Made by a program: the position numbers and the translations under genes
Shown here: positions 25,042 through 33,758 of the stretch, in pieces
How positions within the stretch are numbered: position 1 is the first letter of the stretch
Layout of the letters: each line of letters starts with the position of its first letter
The notes under the pieces: model-generated
The model's input: only the letters and a program-made list of their open reading frames with translations
Databases searched by the model: none
Told to the model about the DNA's origin: nothing
Assembly (NCBI RefSeq): GCF_042427615.1
Contig: NZ_JBHMEZ010000011.1
Span: 248,001 to 312,000, forward strand
DNA: 64,000 nt
From: Formosa undariae
GTDB taxonomy: Bacteria; Bacteroidota; Bacteroidia; Flavobacteriales; Flavobacteriaceae
Direction of reading: 5' to 3'

Positions 25042-26175
25042 ATGAGAAAAATTCAAATGGTTGACTTAAAAAGTCAATATGCAAGAATAAAGGATGTTGT
25101 AAATGATTCTATACAAGAAGTTTTAGAAACTACAGCATTCGTAAACGGACCAAAGGTTCACGAATTTCAGAAAAATTTAGAACAGTATTTAGGTGTAAAA
25201 CATGTAATTCCATGTGCTAACGGTACAGATGCGTTACAAATCGCGATGATGGGTTTAGGTTTAAAACCTGGAGACGAAGTTATTACTACAGACTTTACAT
25301 TTGCGGCAACTGTTGAGGTGATTGCTTTATTGCAATTAACTCCTGTTTTAGTAGATGTTGATCCGGATACATTTAATATAGATGTAGAGGCTGTTAAAAA
25401 AGCCATTACACCTAACACCAAAGCTATTGTTCCTGTACATTTATTCGGTCAATGTGCTAATATGGAAGGGATTATGGCCATTGCAAAAGCAAATAATTTA
25501 TTTGTAATTGAAGATAATGCGCAGGCTATAGGTGCAAATTACACGTATAAGGATGGTACTAAAGTGAAAGCAGGAACTATTGGAGATGTGTCTGCAACAT
25601 CATTTTTTCCTTCTAAAAATTTAGGTTGTTATGGAGATGGTGGAGCTATTTTTACAAACAATGATGACTTAGCACATACTATTCGTGGGATTGTTAATCA
25701 TGGAATGTACGAACGTTACCATCATGATGTTGTTGGTGTAAATTCTCGTTTAGATGCCATTCAAGCTGCTGTTTTAGGTGCTAAATTACCAAATTTAGAT
25801 GCGTATAATAAAGCAAGAATAGCTGCTGCGAATAAATATGATGCTGCGTTTAAGGATGAAAAGCACATAAGTACACCTTTTAGAAGTGGAGCAGAAGATA
25901 ATCATGTTTTTCATCAATATACTTTAAAAGTAACAGGCGTAGATCGTGATGCTTTAGCTAAATATCTAAACGAAAATGATATTCCTTGTGGTGTATATTA
26001 TCCAATTCCGCTTCATAATCAAAAAGCGTATTTAGATGAGCGTTATAAAGAATCTGATTTTAAAGTAACAAACCAATTGGTAAAAGATGTTATTTCTTTG
26101 CCAATGCATACCGAATTAGACGACGACCAAATAGAATATATAACCACAAAAGTAAAAGCGTTTATCAATGAGTAA
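25042..26175 (+). CDS. DegT/DnrJ/EryC1/StrS family PLP aminotransferase
   Basis: A sugar aminotransferase-fold enzyme of 377 residues that transfers an amino group to a keto sugar nucleotide. The PLP lysine is Lys192 in SATSFFPSKNLGCYGDGG, and the cofactor-binding ANGTDALQIAM (59-69) and VIEDNAQAIGA (155-165) motifs are present. I choose the ATG at 25042 (MRKIQMVDLKSQY); the longer frame from GTG 25021 adds seven residues not expected in the family. It overlaps galE by 8 bp, so both are translated from one message and probably feed a surface-polysaccharide or glycan precursor. Confidence 0.92.
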   Translation: MRKIQMVDLKSQYARIKDVVNDSIQEVLETTAFVNGPKVHEFQKNLEQYLGVKHVIPCANGTDALQIAMMGLGLKPGDEVITTDFTFAATVEVIALLQLTPVLVDVDPDTFNIDVEAVKKAITPNTKAIVPVHLFGQCANMEGIMAIAKANNLFVIEDNAQAIGANYTYKDGTKVKAGTIGDVSATSFFPSKNLGCYGDGGAIFTNNDDLAHTIRGIVNHGMYERYHHDVVGVNSRLDAIQAAVLGAKLPNLDAYNKARIAAANKYDAAFKDEKHISTPFRSGAEDNHVFHQYTLKVTGVDRDALAKYLNENDIPCGVYYPIPLHNQKAYLDERYKESDFKVTNQLVKDVISLPMHTELDDDQIEYITTKVKAFINE

Positions 26176-27190
26176 AATATTAGTAACCGGAGGTCTTGGG
26201 TTTATTGGATCTCATACCGTAGTAGAGCTTCAGAACGAAGGTCATGATGTTGTAGTGATCGATAATCTTTCAAACTCTTCAAGAGATGTATTAAAAGGTA
26301 TTTCTAGTATTTCTGGAAAAGAGCCTATTTTCGAAGAGCTTGATTTAAGAAATAAACAAGACGTTCAAAACTTCTTTAAAACGCATAGTGATATAAATGG
26401 AGTGATTCATTTTGCCGCTAGTAAAGCTGTTGGAGAGAGTGTTGGTAATCCGCTTTTATATTACGAAAACAACATAAATACCTTGGTATATGTGTTGCAA
26501 GAATTAGACAAATTAAAAGATGCTAATTTTATTTTTAGTTCGTCTTGTACGGTGTATGGCCAAGCAGATGAATTGCCAATTACAGAAAATGCACCTGTAA
26601 AACCTGCAGAGTCTCCTTATGGAAATACAAAGCAGATAGGCGAGGAAATTATAAAAGATAGCTGTAAAGTAATCCCTAATTTAAATGCGATCGCTTTACG
26701 TTATTTTAATCCTATAGGTGCACACGAGACTGCTTTAATTGGAGAGTTGCCAATAGGAGTGCCTCAGAATTTAGTGCCTTTTATTACACAAACGGCAGTT
26801 GGTTTACGTGAGCAGTTGTCTGTTTTTGGAGATGATTATCCAACTTCAGATGGGACTTGTATTCGTGATTATATTCATGTTGTAGATTTAGCAAAAGCGC
26901 ATGTAATCGCTTTAAAACGATTATTAGATGAGAAAAATAAATCTAATTTTGAAGTGTTTAATTTAGGAACAGGAACAGGAAGTTCTGTGTTAGAAGTAAT
27001 TCATTCTTTTGAACGCGTTTCTAATGAAAAATTAAACTATAAAATAGCGCCACGTCGTGAAGGCGATGTGATTTCTGCATATGCCAATACGGAAAAAGCA
27101 AATGATGAGTTGGGATGGAAATCAGAATTAACCTTGGACGATGCTATGAAATCGGCTTGGAAATGGGAACAAAAAATTAGAAATAAGTAA
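26168..27190 (+). CDS. galE: UDP-glucose 4-epimerase
   Basis: A 340-residue short-chain dehydrogenase-type epimerase that interconverts UDP-glucose and UDP-galactose (and often the N-acetyl forms) with tightly bound NAD. The dinucleotide motif is GGLGFIGSH (8-16); the catalytic pair is Tyr151 and Lys155 in SPYGNTKQ, with FSSSCTVYG before it. It overlaps the aminotransferase gene by 8 bp and is closed by a terminator. Confidence 0.95.
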   Translation: MSKILVTGGLGFIGSHTVVELQNEGHDVVVIDNLSNSSRDVLKGISSISGKEPIFEELDLRNKQDVQNFFKTHSDINGVIHFAASKAVGESVGNPLLYYENNINTLVYVLQELDKLKDANFIFSSSCTVYGQADELPITENAPVKPAESPYGNTKQIGEEIIKDSCKVIPNLNAIALRYFNPIGAHETALIGELPIGVPQNLVPFITQTAVGLREQLSVFGDDYPTSDGTCIRDYIHVVDLAKAHVIALKRLLDEKNKSNFEVFNLGTGTGSSVLEVIHSFERVSNEKLNYKIAPRREGDVISAYANTEKANDELGWKSELTLDDAMKSAWKWEQKIRNK

Positions 27191-27211
27191 ATTAATTAGT
27201 GTTAATTTAGT

Positions 27212-27251
27212 AAAAACCTTCTCTATAAAGTGCTGTAGAGAAGGTTTTTTT
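27212..27251 (+). terminator. Terminator after galE
   Basis: Arms AAAACCTTCTCTA and TAGAGAAGGTTTT around a short loop, then T7. Confidence 0.88.
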
Positions 27252-27416
27252 ATATCATCTTTTTTGTAATATCGTTGGTTTTTATGTTGATTATCAATGA
27301 GATATTTTTAACAATCTTTAGATTTTGTTGAAAAAAATGTAATTCTATAGTTAAATGATAGGGTAATGATCGGTAATCTAGGTTTTATATATTCGTTTAA
27401 GTACCTTCGGCTTATA

Positions 27417-27623
27417 ATGAAATCTGATAAAATGAAATTGATTACAGTAAAACGGGAAACTAAGAATGAAGCGAGGTTCACCAAAAAAATGGGAGTCTTA
27501 CAAATTAAAGTCACGTATATTAAAATGTTGTTTTTAAATATACCGATTAAAACACTGCATAAATACAGAGAAACGTATTACGGAGAAATAAAAGATTGCG
27601 ACGATTGTCTCCTTCAAGCGTAA
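27417..27623 (+). CDS. Small conserved hypothetical protein
   Basis: A 68-residue basic protein (MKSDKMKLITVKRETKNEAR at the start). An upstream ATG at 27366 would add 17 residues, but the region 27417 onward looks like the conserved part. Residues near the end read IPIKTLHKYRETYYGEIKDC, followed by a CDDC pair; I recall similar small proteins ending in KTLHKYRETYYGE-x-K-x-C-x-x-C in other Flavobacteriaceae, but no function is known. No signal peptide. It stands alone between two terminators and is convergent with lspA. The CxxC-like pair hints at metal binding or a redox role, which is inference only. Confidence 0.65.
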   Translation: MKSDKMKLITVKRETKNEARFTKKMGVLQIKVTYIKMLFLNIPIKTLHKYRETYYGEIKDCDDCLLQA

Positions 27624-27627
27624 TAAT

Positions 27628-27664
27628 AAAAAAGCCCTTAAGATTATTCTTAAGGGTTTTTTTT
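27628..27664. terminator. Bidirectional terminator between the small gene and lspA
   Basis: Arms AAAAAAGCCCTTAAGA and TCTTAAGGGTTTTTTTT with a 4-nt loop TTAT. The right end touches the lspA stop codon on the minus strand. Confidence 0.88.
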
Positions 27665-28163
27665 ATGCGTTTTGTTTTGCTTTCTTATTTACAACGAAAT
27701 TAGAATAGAGTAGTAGTCCCATTCCCAACATAACAGACATGTCGGCGACATTAAAAACACCAGTCCTAAAAACGCCTCCTAAGTCAATATGCAAAAAGTC
27801 GGTTACAGAACCATATAAAATACGGTCGTAAACATTTGCAATTCCACCACCAATAATACAGGAGAAACCAATAACCGAAAATTTGTCTAAATCCTTTTGG
27901 GTTAAAATGTAATAGGTTACATAGGCTAATACGGCTATGGGCAGAATTAGAAGAAAAATACTTTTCAATGTTGGATTTAAATCACTTCCTAAACTTAAAA
28001 AGGCACCAGAATTTTCTACATTGGTTAAAATAAATTTATCGCCAAGTAATTCTGTACTTTTATAAGGTGTAACGTAAGCTCTAACCGCAAATTTAGAAAT
28101 TTGATCGAGCGCTATGTTAAGGGCTATTAACCCTAAAATAAATGGAGTTCTAGAAAGCTTCAT
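27663..28163 (-). CDS. lspA: Lipoprotein signal peptidase (signal peptidase II)
   Basis: An inner-membrane aspartic protease that cleaves signal peptides of prolipoproteins. It has 166 residues and four transmembrane helices. The catalytic aspartates are Asp122 in GSVTDFLHID and Asp141 in FNVADMSVMLG; the conserved N-x-x-D-R motif (Asn110, Asp113-Arg114) and NVENSGAFLSLG are also present. Its ATG shares one base with the TAA of fabD (TAATG), indicating translational coupling. Confidence 0.93.
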   Translation of the reverse strand: MKLSRTPFILGLIALNIALDQISKFAVRAYVTPYKSTELLGDKFILTNVENSGAFLSLGSDLNPTLKSIFLLILPIAVLAYVTYYILTQKDLDKFSVIGFSCIIGGGIANVYDRILYGSVTDFLHIDLGGVFRTGVFNVADMSVMLGMGLLLYSNFVVNKKAKQNA

Positions 28164-29059
28164 TAATTTTGTTCAGTTTCAAAGGTTGCAGATGCAGTTT
28201 CTGCAGTTCTGTCAATTTTCTTTACTAAACCTTGTAATACTTTCCCAGGTCCTACTTCTGTAAAATGTGTAGCACCATCAGCAATCATTTGTTGTACCGA
28301 TTGTGTCCATCTTACGGGAGCAGTTAATTGCAAAATTAAATTTGCTTTTATTTCATTCTCATCGGTAACTGCTGTAGCTGTTACGTTTTGATATATTGGG
28401 CAATTTGGTTTGCTAAATGTTGTAGCCTCAATAGCGGCTGCTAATTCTTCACGAGCAGGTTCCATCATTGGAGAGTGAAATGCGCCTCCAACAGGTAATA
28501 ATAATGCACGTCTTGCTCCAGCTTCTTTTAGTGCTTCGCACGCTTTTTCGACAGCAGAAGTTTCTCCTGAAATAACTAATTGACCAGGACAATTGTAGTT
28601 TGCAGCAACTACAACACCGTCTATAGAAGCACAAATATCTTCAACAATACTATCTTCTAGACCTAAAACAGCAGCCATGGTGCTAGGAGTAATTTCACAT
28701 GCTTTTTGCATAGCTAAGGCACGTTGAGATACTAATTTTAAACCATCTTTAAAGGTTAATGCTCCAGCAGCAACTAAGGCAGAAAATTCACCCAACGAAT
28801 GACCAGCAACAAGTTCTGGTTTAAAACTATCTCCTAAAACTTTTGCAAGAATAACAGAGTGTAAAAAAATTGCAGGTTGTGTTACTTTAGTTTGTTTAAG
28901 ATCTTCGGCAGTGCCTTCGAACATAATATCTGTAATATGAAAACCTAAGATACTATTAGCTTGTTCGAATAATTCTTGTGCGATTTTTGAGTTTTCGTAA
29001 AGATCAAGACCCATTCCTGAAAATTGAGCTCCTTGACCTGGAAATATATATGCGTTCAT
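28163..29059 (-). CDS. fabD: Malonyl-CoA:ACP transacylase
   Basis: A 298-residue enzyme that moves the malonyl group from CoA to acyl carrier protein at the start of fatty-acid elongation. Motifs: GQGAQ (8-12), nucleophile Ser88 in GHSLGE, Arg113 in SQRALAM and His195 in GGAFHSPMM. Cytosolic. It overlaps lspA by one base, a fabD-lspA pairing that is unrelated in function but probably cotranscribed. Confidence 0.95.
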   Translation of the reverse strand: MNAYIFPGQGAQFSGMGLDLYENSKIAQELFEQANSILGFHITDIMFEGTAEDLKQTKVTQPAIFLHSVILAKVLGDSFKPELVAGHSLGEFSALVAAGALTFKDGLKLVSQRALAMQKACEITPSTMAAVLGLEDSIVEDICASIDGVVVAANYNCPGQLVISGETSAVEKACEALKEAGARRALLLPVGGAFHSPMMEPAREELAAAIEATTFSKPNCPIYQNVTATAVTDENEIKANLILQLTAPVRWTQSVQQMIADGATHFTEVGPGKVLQGLVKKIDRTAETASATFETEQN

Positions 29060-29119
29060 AGTTTTAATTTTGAATTTGTAAAAATAAGAATAATAATTAG
29101 ATTAAAAAGGTTTGAAGTC

Positions 29120-29677
29120 CTAGCTGTTATCTATGTCTTTAATCACTTTAGCTGGGTTACCCGCAATAACAACATTTTTAGGAAAGCTTTTTGTGACTAC
29201 AGAACCTGCACCAACAACAACATTATCTCCTAATGTAACTCCTGGACAAATGGTGCTATTGCCTCCAATCCAAACATTATGCCCTATGGTTATAGGTTGT
29301 CCTAGTTTTTGTCCGCTATTTCTAAGTTCGGCAGTTAGAGGATGTGTAGCAGCGTATAGTTGTACATTCGGGGCAAACATTACATTATCTCCAATAGTAA
29401 CTAAGCCAACATCTAAAATGCAACAATTATAGTTCAGGAACAGATTTTTTCCTGCTTTTATATTCGATCCATAATCACAATAAAAGGGTGGCTCTATCCA
29501 TAAGTTTTCACCACAATCTAATAATTCATTGTAGATAACATTACGTTCTTCTTTATAGTCCTCTGTTATGCTATTTGCTTTCTGAAAAAGTAATCGTGCT
29601 CGCAATCGTTCCGCTGTTAAATCGGGATCTGATGGACGATATAATTCGCCTGCCAACATTTTTTCTCTTTCAGTCAT
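29120..29677 (-). CDS. Maltose/galactoside O-acetyltransferase-like protein (hexapeptide repeat)
   Basis: A 185-residue left-handed beta-helix acetyltransferase using acetyl-CoA. The N-terminal Mac domain reads MLAGELYRPSDPDLTAERLRAR, and hexapeptide repeats run from about residue 70 to 175 (IGDNVMF, PITIGHNVWIGG, GVTLGDNVVVGAGSVV). His112 in AATHPL is the expected catalytic base. The acceptor sugar is not certain. It lies 13 bp downstream of the FAD-dependent dehydrogenase gene on the same strand. Confidence 0.92.
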   Translation of the reverse strand: MTEREKMLAGELYRPSDPDLTAERLRARLLFQKANSITEDYKEERNVIYNELLDCGENLWIEPPFYCDYGSNIKAGKNLFLNYNCCILDVGLVTIGDNVMFAPNVQLYAATHPLTAELRNSGQKLGQPITIGHNVWIGGNSTICPGVTLGDNVVVGAGSVVTKSFPKNVVIAGNPAKVIKDIDNS

Positions 29678-29690
29678 ATTTAGAAATTTA

Positions 29691-31250
29691 CTATAATCCT
29701 ATTATCGCAGCTTCAGCACAACGTTCACCATCCATAGCTGCAGAAACAATACCTCCTGCATATCCGCCTCCTTCTCCACAAGGAAATAGGCCTTCAATTT
29801 GTGGATGTTCTAATTTTTCTGTTCTCGGAATACTTACGGGTGATGAGGTTCTCGATTCTACCCCAATAATATTGGCTTCAGCAGTATAATATCCGTGCAT
29901 TTTTTGTCCGAAAGACTCAAATCCTTTACGCAAACTTTTTCCTATTAATTTTGGAAGTAGAGAATGTAAAGGGACGCTTTTTAAACCAGGCTGGTAAGAT
30001 GTCGGATTTAAATCTGCGGATAGTCTGCCTTCAACAAAGTCGGTTAATCGTTGGGCTGGTGCAACTTGACTTCGCCCTCCAGAAGTAAAGGCTAATTTCT
30101 CTAAATCCTTTTGGTATTCTAAAGCTTTAAGTGCTCCAAACTGCTCGTATTTATATAAATCTTTATCTGCATTAATTTCGACTACAATACCAGAGTTTGC
30201 AAATTCATTATTTCGTTTCGATGGCGACATGCCGTTAACCACAACTTCTCCGTTTGCAGTGGCAGCCGGAACTATAAATCCGCCAGGACACATACAGAAA
30301 GAATATACACCACGACCGTTTACTTGTTGCACCAAACTATAGGCTGCTGCAGGTAATAATTCGCTTCTCTCTCCGCTACAATGGTATTGAATAGAATCTA
30401 TAATATGTTGCGGATGCTCTACACGAACGCCCATTGCAAAAGATTTTGCTTCAATAGCGATTTTCTTTTTGTCTAATAGGTAGAATATATCTCTAGCCGA
30501 ATGTCCAGTTGCAAGAATAACACGTTCTGTCGCTAGTTCTTCGCCATTGAGTAATTGAATGGCTTTTATTTTATTATTTGTAATCGTGAAATCGGTAACT
30601 CGCGTTTCAAAATGAACTTCGCCACCATGTTTTAAAATGGTTTCACGGATATTAGTTACTACTTTAGGAAGTTTATTTGTTCCGATATGCGGATGTGCAT
30701 CGACCAAAATCTGATCGGTTGCACCGTGGTATACTAAGTTTTCAAAAATACGACGGACATCACCACGTTTTAAGCTCCGGGTGTATAGTTTTCCATCAGA
30801 ATAGGTTCCGGCTCCACCTTCACCAAAACAGTAATTAGAATCTTCATTTACAAAATGATCCTGATTTATCGCTTTTAAATCACGTCGTCTGTCCTGAACA
30901 TTCTTACCGCGTTCTAAAACAATAGGTTTAAATCCTAATTCTATACAACGTAAAGCGGCATACATTCCAGCAGGACCAAAGCCAATAATATGAATAGGTT
31001 TTGCTTTAGAAACATCTTTATAATCGAACGTGTAAGCTGAGGTTTCAGGTAGAGGTTCGTTAATATAAACGGCAACTTTATAGTTGAAAATTATAGCAGG
31101 TTTTCTAGCATCGATAGATTTTCGAAGTACTTTAATTCCTGATATTTTTTCCTTTGGAAGGTCTAGCTTTTTAGCCGATTGTAGCCATAAACTATCTAGA
31201 TGTCTCGACTCTTCCTGAAGCGATATACGAAGTTGAATTTCTTTTACCAT
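29691..31250 (-). CDS. FAD-dependent dehydrogenase (COG2509-like)
   Basis: A 519-residue flavoprotein of a widespread family with no fully established reaction. An N-terminal domain of about 80 residues (VKEIQLRISLQEESRHL) precedes the FAD-binding motif HIIGFGPAGMYAALRCIELG (GxGPAG at 90-95) and ERG. Further conserved parts are FGEGGAGTYSDGKLYTR, LATGHSARD, MCPGGFIVPAA and the C-terminal FPCGEGGGYAGGIVSAAMDG that closes the FAD site. No membrane segment. It may be cotranscribed with the acetyltransferase just downstream. Confidence 0.88.
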   Translation of the reverse strand: MVKEIQLRISLQEESRHLDSLWLQSAKKLDLPKEKISGIKVLRKSIDARKPAIIFNYKVAVYINEPLPETSAYTFDYKDVSKAKPIHIIGFGPAGMYAALRCIELGFKPIVLERGKNVQDRRRDLKAINQDHFVNEDSNYCFGEGGAGTYSDGKLYTRSLKRGDVRRIFENLVYHGATDQILVDAHPHIGTNKLPKVVTNIRETILKHGGEVHFETRVTDFTITNNKIKAIQLLNGEELATERVILATGHSARDIFYLLDKKKIAIEAKSFAMGVRVEHPQHIIDSIQYHCSGERSELLPAAAYSLVQQVNGRGVYSFCMCPGGFIVPAATANGEVVVNGMSPSKRNNEFANSGIVVEINADKDLYKYEQFGALKALEYQKDLEKLAFTSGGRSQVAPAQRLTDFVEGRLSADLNPTSYQPGLKSVPLHSLLPKLIGKSLRKGFESFGQKMHGYYTAEANIIGVESRTSSPVSIPRTEKLEHPQIEGLFPCGEGGGYAGGIVSAAMDGERCAEAAIIGL

Positions 31251-31296
31251 GCTGCAAATTTACAGAAATTTGCAAACAACTAACTTGCAAAAATTA

Positions 31297-32202
31297 TTAA
31301 ATACGTTCGTAGGTCATAAACGAGAAAGCGTAGTCGTTATTTTCATCCTTTGGATGATGGATATTTTGAATTTCTCTCCACACGCTTGGATCTAATTCAG
31401 GGAAATGTGTATCTGCCTCGAATGTTTCATGTACTCGTGTTAATTCAATCCTATCTGCAAAAGGAAGTGCTTGTTTATAGATTTCTCCTCCTCCAATAAC
31501 ATAGGGATGCTTGTCTTCTAAAGCAGCATCTAGAGCATCGTCCATATTATGAACTACGATAACACCATGTGGCGCTTTATATTTTTGTTGATTAGTTACG
31601 ACTATATGCGTGCGATTTGGTAAGGGTTTAGGGAAGCTTTCAAATGTTTTGCGGCCCATGATAATACAATGACCAGAAGTTAAGGATTTGAAACGCTGTA
31701 AGTCGTCTCGTAAATGCCAAATTAACTGGTTGTCTTTTCCGATAGCATTATTCTCTGATGCAGCTACAATAAGGGTTAAATTTTGTTTGTTAGTCGGTTT
31801 CTTATTGCTTATTAAAGCAGTTGCAGTAGTTTCTGAATTGGGTAATTTTGCTTTTAACTTTTCTATGCCCTCTTTTTGTTTCGCGACAAGAAGATCTAAT
31901 TGCTCTTGTTGCCAGCTAGAGCCCATAAAGCGGTGAATAACAAATACATTAAATGCATGGTAAACTAAAAACACAGACCATGCAGCAATCACTAAAACAA
32001 ACCAATCTGTACCTAGAGGTCTAAAGGTTTCTCCCATATGAAGACCTAAATTGGCAACAATTACGGCTACAGATCCAATTAAAAAAAGGATGAAATGGGT
32101 GTAAAGTCCTTTCTTTTGTTTGATTCGTTTTTGAGCATGTTTTATAAGCTCTAATTGCTCCTTATCTATTTGAGGAATTTCTTTTTTTTTAGTACCGAAC
32201 AT
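31297..32202 (-). CDS. Fusion of a 2TM membrane domain with dihydrofolate reductase
   Basis: Residues 1-30 are charged, 34-53 and 67-90 are two hydrophobic helices around a short loop (a 2TM domain, as in Pfam PF13239), 95-140 form a charged linker, and 141-301 are a full-length dihydrofolate reductase. The DHFR part has NNAIGKDNQLIWHLRDDL (catalytic-type acid Asp167), GRKTFESF, PNRTHIVVT and YVIGGGEIY, so it should reduce dihydrofolate to tetrahydrofolate with NADPH. The fusion predicts a membrane-anchored enzyme facing the cytosol. Thymidylate synthase, which makes dihydrofolate, is encoded 580 bp away on the same strand. Symbol withheld because of the fusion. Confidence 0.92.
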   Translation of the reverse strand: MFGTKKKEIPQIDKEQLELIKHAQKRIKQKKGLYTHFILFLIGSVAVIVANLGLHMGETFRPLGTDWFVLVIAAWSVFLVYHAFNVFVIHRFMGSSWQQEQLDLLVAKQKEGIEKLKAKLPNSETTATALISNKKPTNKQNLTLIVAASENNAIGKDNQLIWHLRDDLQRFKSLTSGHCIIMGRKTFESFPKPLPNRTHIVVTNQQKYKAPHGVIVVHNMDDALDAALEDKHPYVIGGGEIYKQALPFADRIELTRVHETFEADTHFPELDPSVWREIQNIHHPKDENNDYAFSFMTYERI

Positions 32203-32447
32203 AGGTTTAAAAGTGTTAGTCGTGTAAAAATACTATTTCTACTACAATATTGGAAACTTTTGTAAAAATGATATCAATGTGCTGAAAATTCAACTAATAA
32301 TAATAAGAAAAAATAACATTTTAATTTGGAACATTAAGTCATATTTAAATCTTTTTTAAGAAAATCATAATTATTTGTCTTAGAGGTAATTATTAGTATC
32401 ATTATAAAAAATTCTTTCTTACTTTTATATTACTAAAAAATAATATT

Positions 32448-32744
32448 ATGGCAATTTCAAAACAATATTTAAAAAGTAAGCCTGTATGTAAAGTTACATT
32501 TACAGTGCCTGCTGAAGATGCAAAAGAGGTAACTGTAGTTGGTTGTTTTAATGAATGGGATGCTAAAGCTACTCCTTTAAAAAAGTTGAAAAACGGAACG
32601 TTTAAAGGTGTTGTGAGCTTAGATGCAGATAATTCTTACGAGTTTAGGTATTTAGTCGATGGGTCATTTGCAAATGAAACAGATGCAGACGAGCAAATAT
32701 GGAATGATTTTGCAGGAGCAGAAAATAGTGTGTTAAAGTTATAG
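32448..32744 (+). CDS. Isoamylase early-set (CBM48/glycogen-binding-like) domain protein
   Basis: A 98-residue single-domain protein. KVTFTVPAEDAKEVTVVGCFNEWD and GVVSLDADNSYEFRYLVDG are the core of the immunoglobulin-like early-set or AMPK-type glycogen-binding fold; the Trp in FNEWD and Tyr/Phe residues are typical carbohydrate contacts. No signal peptide and no catalytic domain. A role in glycogen or alpha-glucan binding is inferred. It stands alone between the DHFR and thyA genes, convergent with thyA. Confidence 0.85.
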   Translation: MAISKQYLKSKPVCKVTFTVPAEDAKEVTVVGCFNEWDAKATPLKKLKNGTFKGVVSLDADNSYEFRYLVDGSFANETDADEQIWNDFAGAENSVLKL

Positions 32745-32747
32745 TAT

Positions 32748-32785
32748 AAAAAAAAGTGTTTCTAAATTTAGAAACACTTTTTTTT
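32748..32785. terminator. Bidirectional terminator between early-set gene and thyA
   Basis: Arms AAAAAAAAGTGTTTCTAAA and TTTAGAAACACTTTTTTTT almost without a loop. The right end reaches the thyA stop codon. Confidence 0.9.
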
Positions 32786-33608
32786 ATATTGCAACAGCAC
32801 CTTTTATATGCGGGTGCGGATTATAATCGATTAAACTAAAGTCTTCGAATTTAAAATCGAAGATGTCTTTTACATCTGGATTTAATATCATTTTTGGAAG
32901 CGGTTTAGGACTTCTGCTTAACTGCAGCTTAACTTGCTCAAAATGGTTACTATATATGTGTGCATCTCCAAAGGTGTGAATAAATTCTCCCACTTGGTAT
33001 CCGCATACTTGTGCCATCATCATAGTGAATAATGCATAAGATGCGATGTTAAAGGGCACGCCTAAAAAGATATCTGCGCTACGTTGATATAATTGGCAAG
33101 ATAACTTTCCATCTGCGACATAAAACTGAAAAAAAGCATGGCAAGGTGGTAATGCGGCTTTTCCATCTGCTACATTCTCACTAAACGATTTTGAATTATC
33201 TGGTAATACAGAAGGATTCCAAGCAGAAACAAGCATACGTCTGCTGTTCGGATTGGTTTTTAAAGTTTCAACAATTTCCTTAATTTGGTCAATTTCGTCA
33301 TTATTCCAATTGCGCCATTGGTGTCCATATACGGGGCCCAAATCACCATTTTCATCTGCCCATTCATTCCAGATTTTAACACCGTTTTCGGTTAAATAAT
33401 TGGTGTTAGTATCACCTTTTAAAAACCAAAGTAATTCATGAACAATAGATTTTAAGTGCAGTTTTTTTGTTGTAACCATAGGGAAACCTTCACTTAAATC
33501 GAATCGCATTTGATATCCAAATACGCTTTTTGTACCCGTTCCTGTGCGATCTCCTTTTTCGTTTCCTGTCTCTAAAACGTGGTTTATAAGGTCTAAATAT
33601 TGTTTCAT
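32784..33608 (-). CDS. thyA: Thymidylate synthase
   Basis: A 274-residue folate-dependent enzyme that makes dTMP from dUMP using methylene-tetrahydrofolate and releases dihydrofolate. The nucleophile is Cys156 in LPPCHAFFQFYV. Other signatures are DRTGTGT, the dUMP-binding QRSADIFLGVPFNIASYA and the C-terminal PHPHIKGAVAI. It is about 10 residues longer than E. coli ThyA because of an insertion at SFSENVADGK just before the active site. DHFR lies downstream on the same strand, interrupted by the convergent early-set gene. Confidence 0.96.
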   Translation of the reverse strand: MKQYLDLINHVLETGNEKGDRTGTGTKSVFGYQMRFDLSEGFPMVTTKKLHLKSIVHELLWFLKGDTNTNYLTENGVKIWNEWADENGDLGPVYGHQWRNWNNDEIDQIKEIVETLKTNPNSRRMLVSAWNPSVLPDNSKSFSENVADGKAALPPCHAFFQFYVADGKLSCQLYQRSADIFLGVPFNIASYALFTMMMAQVCGYQVGEFIHTFGDAHIYSNHFEQVKLQLSRSPKPLPKMILNPDVKDIFDFKFEDFSLIDYNPHPHIKGAVAI

Positions 33609-33758
33609 GAGTCCATTTTCCGTCTTCCCAAAGGGAAGAAACTTTAAAAGTTAATAACTGCAAAAATAATAAAAGGAGATTTTATTTTAGGTGAAATATA
33701 AATCTAATATAAATAGTTTTCCCCTTTTCGGGAAATGTCCGTAAGAAAAAGAGGCTGT

